Made by a program: the position numbers and the translations under genes
The notes under the pieces: generated by a model
The model's database searches: none
Told to the model about the DNA's origin: nothing
Seen by the model: the letters and a program-made list of their open reading frames with translations, nothing else
DNA from: JACMLD01 sp033761915
GTDB lineage: Bacteria; Bacteroidota; Bacteroidia; Chitinophagales; Chitinophagaceae
DNA: 25,821 nt
Direction of reading: 5' to 3'
Assembly (NCBI GenBank): GCA_033761915.1
Contig: JANRMC010000138.1
Coordinates: forward strand, 1 to 25,821
In this document: piece by piece, positions 21,520 to 25,821 of the stretch
How the letters are laid out: each line of letters starts with the position of its first letter
How positions within the stretch are numbered: the first letter of the stretch is position 1

Positions 21520-22646
21520 GTGCTGGGTAAATAATTTTTCAGCGGATCTCTTTTAACCGCCATTTTAATAGCCTTGGCAAAACATTTAAAAATAGCTTCT
21601 ATTTTATGATGCTCGTTATCGCCATGGCATTCTATATTTAAATTGCATTTTGCCGCATCGCTGAACGATTTAAAGAAATGAAAAAATAATTCAGTAGGCA
21701 TTTCTCCAATGCGTTCTCTTTTAAAACTGGCATTCCATACTATCCAGTTGCGGCCACCAAAATCTATCAGCACTTTGGCATCCGCCTCGTCCATAGGTAA
21801 TGCAAAGCCATACCGCTCCATACCGCGTTTATCTGCCAATGCTTTTGCAAAAGCTTCTCCCAATGCAATACCAGTATCTTCAATAGTGTGGTGTTCGTCT
21901 ATATGTAAGTCGCCATGGGTGGTAATATTCAAATCCATATTACCATGGCGGGCAATCTGCTCCAGCATATGATCAAAAAAACCAAGCCCGGTATGGATGG
22001 CCGCTTTGCCACTGCCATCCACATTCAGTTGTATGTCTATTTTGGTTTCATTGGTATTTCGCTGGTGTTGCACCACCCGCAGCCCCATTTTTAAAAACTC
22101 ATAAATTTCTTTCCAGTGTGGAGATTCTAACGCAATGGTGCTGCTGCGCAATTCCATTACCTTATCTTTTATTTCACCGGCGCCCAGTTCGGGGTCGTTA
22201 TTCATCCAAATGCCTTTGCAGCCCAGGTTTTTTGCCAGCTGAATATCGGTAATACGGTCTCCAATTACATACGAGTTGGCAATATCATATGCCGGGTTGT
22301 TTAAATATGCTGTCAGCATCCCGGTACCCGGTTTGCGGGTAGGTGCATTTTCATGCGGGTAAGTTTTATCAATAAACACCTTACTGAAATGTATCTGCTC
22401 CCCTTCCAGACTTTTCATCACCAGATTATGCAATGGCCAAAACGTATCTTCCGGAAAAGCTGCTGTACCCAATCCATCCTGGTTGGTTACCATTACCAGT
22501 TCATAATCCAGCTCTGCCGCAATCTTCCGCATATAATAAAACATATCCGGATAAAAAGTAAGTTTCTCATAACTGTCTAACTGGTAAGTGGGCGGCGCTT
22601 CATTAATTAAAGTGCCATCACGGTCTATAAAGAGAATACGTTTCAT
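21504..22646 (-). CDS. hisB: Bifunctional histidinol-phosphatase / imidazoleglycerol-phosphate dehydratase
   Basis: The protein has 380 residues, a two-domain enzyme. The N-terminal HAD phosphatase (1-165) shows DRDGT with nucleophile Asp8 and Asp10, MVTNQDG, RKPGTGM and VIGDRITD. The C-terminal dehydratase (about 190-380) shows GLGFFDHMLEQIARH, DEHHTIEDTGIALGEA, HFFKSFSD and HHKIEA, with the metal-binding histidines in place. The cysteines that hold a structural zinc in the E. coli phosphatase domain appear to be absent: the loop reads TYPHENAPTRKP. It catalyses histidine steps 7 and 9 and is the last gene of the hisGDCB half; hisH is about 13 kb away on the same strand. Confidence 0.97.
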   Translation of the reverse strand: MKRILFIDRDGTLINEAPPTYQLDSYEKLTFYPDMFYYMRKIAAELDYELVMVTNQDGLGTAAFPEDTFWPLHNLVMKSLEGEQIHFSKVFIDKTYPHENAPTRKPGTGMLTAYLNNPAYDIANSYVIGDRITDIQLAKNLGCKGIWMNNDPELGAGEIKDKVMELRSSTIALESPHWKEIYEFLKMGLRVVQHQRNTNETKIDIQLNVDGSGKAAIHTGLGFFDHMLEQIARHGNMDLNITTHGDLHIDEHHTIEDTGIALGEAFAKALADKRGMERYGFALPMDEADAKVLIDFGGRNWIVWNASFKRERIGEMPTELFFHFFKSFSDAAKCNLNIECHGDNEHHKIEAIFKCFAKAIKMAVKRDPLKNYLPSTKGVL

Positions 22647-22688
22647 GCGTTAATGTTTACAGATATAGTCTGATCTTAAAATTATCGT

Positions 22689-23738
22689 TTAAATGCTAAA
22701 CCCCTTGAGGGCATTTATCAATTGCTGGTTTTCTGATTGGGTACCCACGGTAATCCGCAGGCAACCATCACAGAGTAAGGTCTTGCTGCGGTCTCTCAGC
22801 ACAATACCTTTATCCAGCAGGTAATTATAAATTTCACGGGCATGCGTGGTTTTTACCAATAAGAAATTGGCATCGCTGGGGTAAATATGCGCTGTTACCG
22901 GCAAATGCAACAGGGCTTCTTTCAGCCATTCTCTTTGTTCTACCAATACCCGTATCATATCATTCACCTGCCCCACTTCTTCCAGCGCATCCAGGGCAAG
23001 CTCTTGCGCCGCCTGACTGATATTATACGGTGGCTTTACTTTGTTCATAATGCCTATAATATCACTGCTGGCAAATGCCATACCTACTCTTAATGCCGCC
23101 AGGCCCCATGCTTTGCTGAGTGTTTGTAATACCACCAGGTTGGGGTACTCGTCCAACTGCAATGTAAAGGAGCGTTGCTTTGAAAAATTTATATAGGCCT
23201 CGTCAATCACCACTATGCCAAAATAATTATTCAGTATTGCTTCCACATCATCAATGTTCAGCGAATTGCCCGTGGGGTTGTTGGGTGAGCATAAAAATAT
23301 CATTTTGGTATTGGCATCAATCGCTTCCTCAATAGCCGGCAGGTCTAATTGAAAATCGGGTGTAAGCGGCACTTTCTTTAAAGCAATATCATTAATATTG
23401 GCACTCACTTCATACATGCCATACGTGGGCGGCACAATCAATACATTATCCACACCCGGCGTACAAAAGCAACGAAACAATACATCAATACATTCATCGC
23501 TGCCATTGCCCAAAAAAATATTTGAAACGGGCAATCCTTTAACGGCACTTATTTTTTCTTTTACTTTTTGCTGTAAAGGATCCGGGTAACGGTTGTACCA
23601 TTTTTTTAAAGGCGAGCCATAACTATTTTCATTGGCATCTAAAAAAATACTGGCTTCACCTTTAAACTCATCTCTTGCCGATGAATAAGGCACCAGTTTT
23701 TTAATATTTTCCCTAACCAGGGTATTTAAATCAAACAT
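22689..23738 (-). CDS. hisC: Histidinol-phosphate aminotransferase
   Basis: The protein has 349 residues, a fold type I PLP enzyme. The Schiff-base lysine is Lys209 in LSKAWGLAALRVG. LDANENSYGSP, FLGNGSDE, CSPNNPTGN and VIDEAYINF are the conserved family segments, and RITVGT holds the carboxylate-binding arginine at the C-terminus. It transaminates imidazole acetol phosphate with glutamate. hisB follows after 42 bases; the scramblase-like gene ends 10 bases upstream. Confidence 0.97.
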   Translation of the reverse strand: MFDLNTLVRENIKKLVPYSSARDEFKGEASIFLDANENSYGSPLKKWYNRYPDPLQQKVKEKISAVKGLPVSNIFLGNGSDECIDVLFRCFCTPGVDNVLIVPPTYGMYEVSANINDIALKKVPLTPDFQLDLPAIEEAIDANTKMIFLCSPNNPTGNSLNIDDVEAILNNYFGIVVIDEAYINFSKQRSFTLQLDEYPNLVVLQTLSKAWGLAALRVGMAFASSDIIGIMNKVKPPYNISQAAQELALDALEEVGQVNDMIRVLVEQREWLKEALLHLPVTAHIYPSDANFLLVKTTHAREIYNYLLDKGIVLRDRSKTLLCDGCLRITVGTQSENQQLINALKGFSI

Positions 23739-23748
23739 CTTGCTTGTT

Positions 23749-24339
23749 TTAATTTTCTTTCAATACAAAATCTATACACATAACAGCAGCCAGTAATAAA
23801 GGGCGTCTGCTGTCATTGGGCCCCACAATGCTATCAATGCTCAACACATAATTATCTGCACTGGTAAAAAACTCACGGCTAATACCCGCCCATTTTTTAG
23901 ATACACTGGCAAACTGGCTGTTGCCATCTGTAAAATTAAACTCCCAGCTATGCCATTTACCACGCAGGGTACAAAGCAGACTTCCATTGGCATCCAGCAC
24001 ATCAAATTTACCACCAATGGTAAGCAGGCGCTGGCGGAAGTAACCAATCACTATATTATTTTCATCCAGCACTTCCACTTTTGAGCGAAACCATGAAAAC
24101 CCACGGCGGATACGCACCACCTGGCTGCCATTCATATCCCGCACAATCAAATCAAAAGGCGTCATGGTTTTATAATCTGTAAAGCGAAAAAGTTTTGTAA
24201 ACCCACCCAGGTTTTCCTCGCGGCAATACATTAATTGTTCTTGTGTATGCGCATCAAAAATGTCGTAATTGTTGGAGGCTTTTAAAATACCACGGTGTTC
24301 TTTTACAAAAAAATCGTTTCGTTTTAATATACTATTCAT
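23749..24339 (-). CDS. Phospholipid-scramblase/LURP-one-like (Tubby-C2 fold) protein
   Basis: The protein has 196 residues. No signal peptide or strong membrane segment is seen. The repeated short beta-strand pattern (YDIFDAHTQEQLMYCREE, FDLIVRDMNGSQVVRIRR, KVEVLDENNIVIGYFRQ, KFDVLDANGSLLCTLRG, WEFNFTDGN, YVLSID) is that of the scramblase/LOR/YxjI superfamily with a 12-stranded barrel. The bacterial members have no settled function. It sits between hisD and hisC, 10 bases before hisC, so it is almost surely co-transcribed with them; no link to histidine synthesis is known to me. It lacks an obvious C-terminal anchor helix beyond the hydrophobic LLLAAVMCIDFVL stretch. Confidence 0.78.
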   Translation of the reverse strand: MNSILKRNDFFVKEHRGILKASNNYDIFDAHTQEQLMYCREENLGGFTKLFRFTDYKTMTPFDLIVRDMNGSQVVRIRRGFSWFRSKVEVLDENNIVIGYFRQRLLTIGGKFDVLDANGSLLCTLRGKWHSWEFNFTDGNSQFASVSKKWAGISREFFTSADNYVLSIDSIVGPNDSRRPLLLAAVMCIDFVLKEN

Positions 24340-24373
24340 ACTATAGGTTTATTAGCATTTGTACTTTTATCAG

Positions 24374-24404
24374 CATCGTTGTGTCACTCACTTGTGCCGC
24401 ACAA
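24374..24404 (-). repeat. Dispersed repeat A, copy A11 (degenerate)
   Basis: TTGTGTCACTC at 24379-24389 is followed by ACTTGTGCCGCAC. It lies between hisD and the scramblase-like gene, inside the operon. A small hairpin, GCACC (24425-24429) with GGTGC (24438-24442), follows before the hisD stop. Confidence 0.65.
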
Positions 24405-24449
24405 CATTAATGAACGCTTTATTGGCACCGCATTGCTGGTGCAGTTGGT

Positions 24450-25727
24450 TTAATTTTCAGTTCTCACCCTCACTGCATTGGCATGTGCTTCCAGTCCTTC
24501 TGCTTCTGCCATTGTTATTACAGTGGCTGCAATGGCATTCAATCCTTCTTTACTTAATTTTTGATACGTTATCTTTTTTACAAAACTATCCACGCTTACA
24601 CCACTGTACATAGCAGCATAACCATTGGTAGGTAAGGTATGGTTGGTACCACTGGCATAGTCGCCCACACTTTCTGGTGAGTAATTACCAATAAACACCG
24701 ATCCGGCATTCAGCACTCTTTCTCCAACTTCAGATGCATTGGCACAACTTATAATTAAGTGCTCTGCAGCATAGCTATTTAAAAGATTGATGGCTTCGTC
24801 TATATTGTTTACCACAATTGCCTTACTGTTTGCCAATGCCTGTGTGGCCAGTTCTTTGCGGGGCAGTACGGCCAATTGTTTATCCAGTTCGTTTTGTACT
24901 GCGGTAACCACAGCTTCGCTGGTGGTAACTAAAATTACCTGGCTATCCGCACCGTGTTCAGCCTGGCTTAATAAATCGGCAGCTACAAATGCCGGTACGG
25001 CTGTTTCATCTGCCAGTACGGCTACCTCACTGGGGCCGGCTGGCATATCAATTGCCAATCCATCTTTAACGGCCAATTGTTTAGCGGCAGTTACGTATTG
25101 ATTGCCCGGCCCAAACAGTTTATGCACTTTGGGGATAGTAGCGGTTCCATACGTCATGGCAGCAATGGCCTGCACACCGCCACACTTATAAATATTGGTA
25201 ACACCCACCAATTGTGCGGCGTATAAAATAGCATCGTGCAGCTGACCATCTTTATTGGGCGGAGAACACAAAACAATTTCTTTGCAGCCGGCCAGTTTTG
25301 CGGGTATGCCCAGCATTAACAAGGTGGAAAACAAAGGTGCGGTGCCGCCGGGTATGTATAAACCCACTTTTTCAATGCCTAAATTTTTACGCCAGCATTC
25401 TACGCCAGGCATGGTTGCTATTACCACAGGTTCCTGCAATTGCTGGCGGTGAAAGGTTTCTATATTATTTTTAGCGGTGGCAATGGCCTGCTTTAAACCA
25501 TCGGGTATGCGGGCAACAGCAGCGGCTATTTCTTCTGTACTTACTTTCAGTTCCTGCAATATGGCACCATCAAATTGTTGGGTGTAGCGCTTTACAGCTA
25601 CATCTCCTTCCAGCTTTACATAACCCATTATCACTTTCACTTTTTGTTCCAGTGCCGTGTTATCAAAAGCCGGGCGTTTTAACAAGGCTTCCCATTCTTT
25701 CTGTGCCGGGTATTTAACAAGGTTCAT
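24450..25727 (-). CDS. hisD: Histidinol dehydrogenase
   Basis: The protein has 425 residues, the normal length. VGLYIPGGTA and LFGPGNQYV are family segments. The zinc ligands Gln255 and His258 lie in LLSQAEHGADSQ, the catalytic Glu-His pair in AAEHLIIS, and the Asp ligand in SVGDYASGTNH; a C-terminal His follows in EAHANAVRVR. The two-step NAD oxidation of histidinol to histidine is the last pathway reaction. hisG ends 22 bases upstream, and the scramblase-like gene follows after 110 bases with repeat A11. Confidence 0.97.
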   Translation of the reverse strand: MNLVKYPAQKEWEALLKRPAFDNTALEQKVKVIMGYVKLEGDVAVKRYTQQFDGAILQELKVSTEEIAAAVARIPDGLKQAIATAKNNIETFHRQQLQEPVVIATMPGVECWRKNLGIEKVGLYIPGGTAPLFSTLLMLGIPAKLAGCKEIVLCSPPNKDGQLHDAILYAAQLVGVTNIYKCGGVQAIAAMTYGTATIPKVHKLFGPGNQYVTAAKQLAVKDGLAIDMPAGPSEVAVLADETAVPAFVAADLLSQAEHGADSQVILVTTSEAVVTAVQNELDKQLAVLPRKELATQALANSKAIVVNNIDEAINLLNSYAAEHLIISCANASEVGERVLNAGSVFIGNYSPESVGDYASGTNHTLPTNGYAAMYSGVSVDSFVKKITYQKLSKEGLNAIAATVITMAEAEGLEAHANAVRVRTEN

Positions 25728-25749
25728 TTCTTTTACTTTATCGTATTGC

Positions 25750-25821
25750 TTACATAATCATTTTTTCAATGGGCACCACCAATATGGCTTCTGCACCGGC
25801 GGCTCTCAGTTGTTCTATCTT
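25750..25821 (-). CDS. hisG: ATP phosphoribosyltransferase, C-terminal end only
   Basis: Only the last 23 codons are inside the window (LRAAGAEAILVVPIEKMI before TAA at 25750-25752). GAEAILVVPIEKM is the conserved end of the C-terminal regulatory domain found in long-form HisG, which binds histidine for feedback inhibition. The enzyme joins ATP and PRPP in the first step of the pathway. The position directly upstream of hisD fits. Confidence 0.9.
   Translation of the reverse strand, partial: KIEQLRAAGAEAILVVPIEKMIM

Overview
The window looks like a chromosomal segment of a Bacteroidota bacterium, most likely Chitinophagaceae-like. The reasons are a DUF4369/TlpA thioredoxin, a bifunctional HisB with an N-terminal HAD phosphatase, a DUF2264 protein, a Tat-exported Gfo/Idh/MocA protein, few Shine-Dalgarno sequences, and a promoter of the TTTG / TA-n-TTTG type before the trp leader. 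The lineage call is inference from gene content; there is no rRNA here.

Layout. (1) 1-3760: the end of a serine hydrolase (+), then a Gfo/Idh/MocA oxidoreductase and a DUF2264 protein (both -), with a 472-bp intergenic stretch. (2) 3761-16940, all on the minus strand: one long biosynthetic transcription unit. From its promoter it reads trpL leader peptide, attenuator, trpE, trpG, trpD, trpC, trpF, two GNAT acetyltransferases, an AT-rich secreted protein, trpB, trpA, hisH, hisA, hisF, a 55-residue membrane protein, hisIE and a TlpA-like thioredoxin, closed by a strong hairpin terminator. (3) 17060-21494, plus strand: a 726-residue secreted protein built of two pairs of internal repeats, an RBBP9-like hydrolase, a secreted Dabb-domain protein, a small GNAT-like protein and an NmrA-like Rossmann protein. 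(4) 21504-25821, minus strand: hisG (end only), hisD, a scramblase/LURP-like gene, hisC and hisB.

How the genes work together. All histidine genes are present, but the usual hisGDCB-HAFIE order is cut exactly between hisB and hisH. The second half (hisH, A, F, IE) is fused to the tail of the trp operon: trpA and hisH overlap by four bases. Upstream of trpE is a 20-residue leader peptide with three consecutive Trp codons, followed by a textbook intrinsic terminator and a possible antiterminator. The simplest reading is that tryptophan supply controls the trp genes by ribosome-mediated attenuation, and that the downstream his genes share that transcript unless internal promoters exist.

A dispersed short repeat (core TTGCGTCGCAC, eleven copies) sits only between genes, many of them inside the operons. 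Two copies share 26 identical bases and bracket the AT-rich passenger gene inside the trp operon. A second hairpin repeat (CCCCGA...TCGGGG) occurs twice, once at the edge of the passenger block. No transposase, tRNA, rRNA or CRISPR array was seen.
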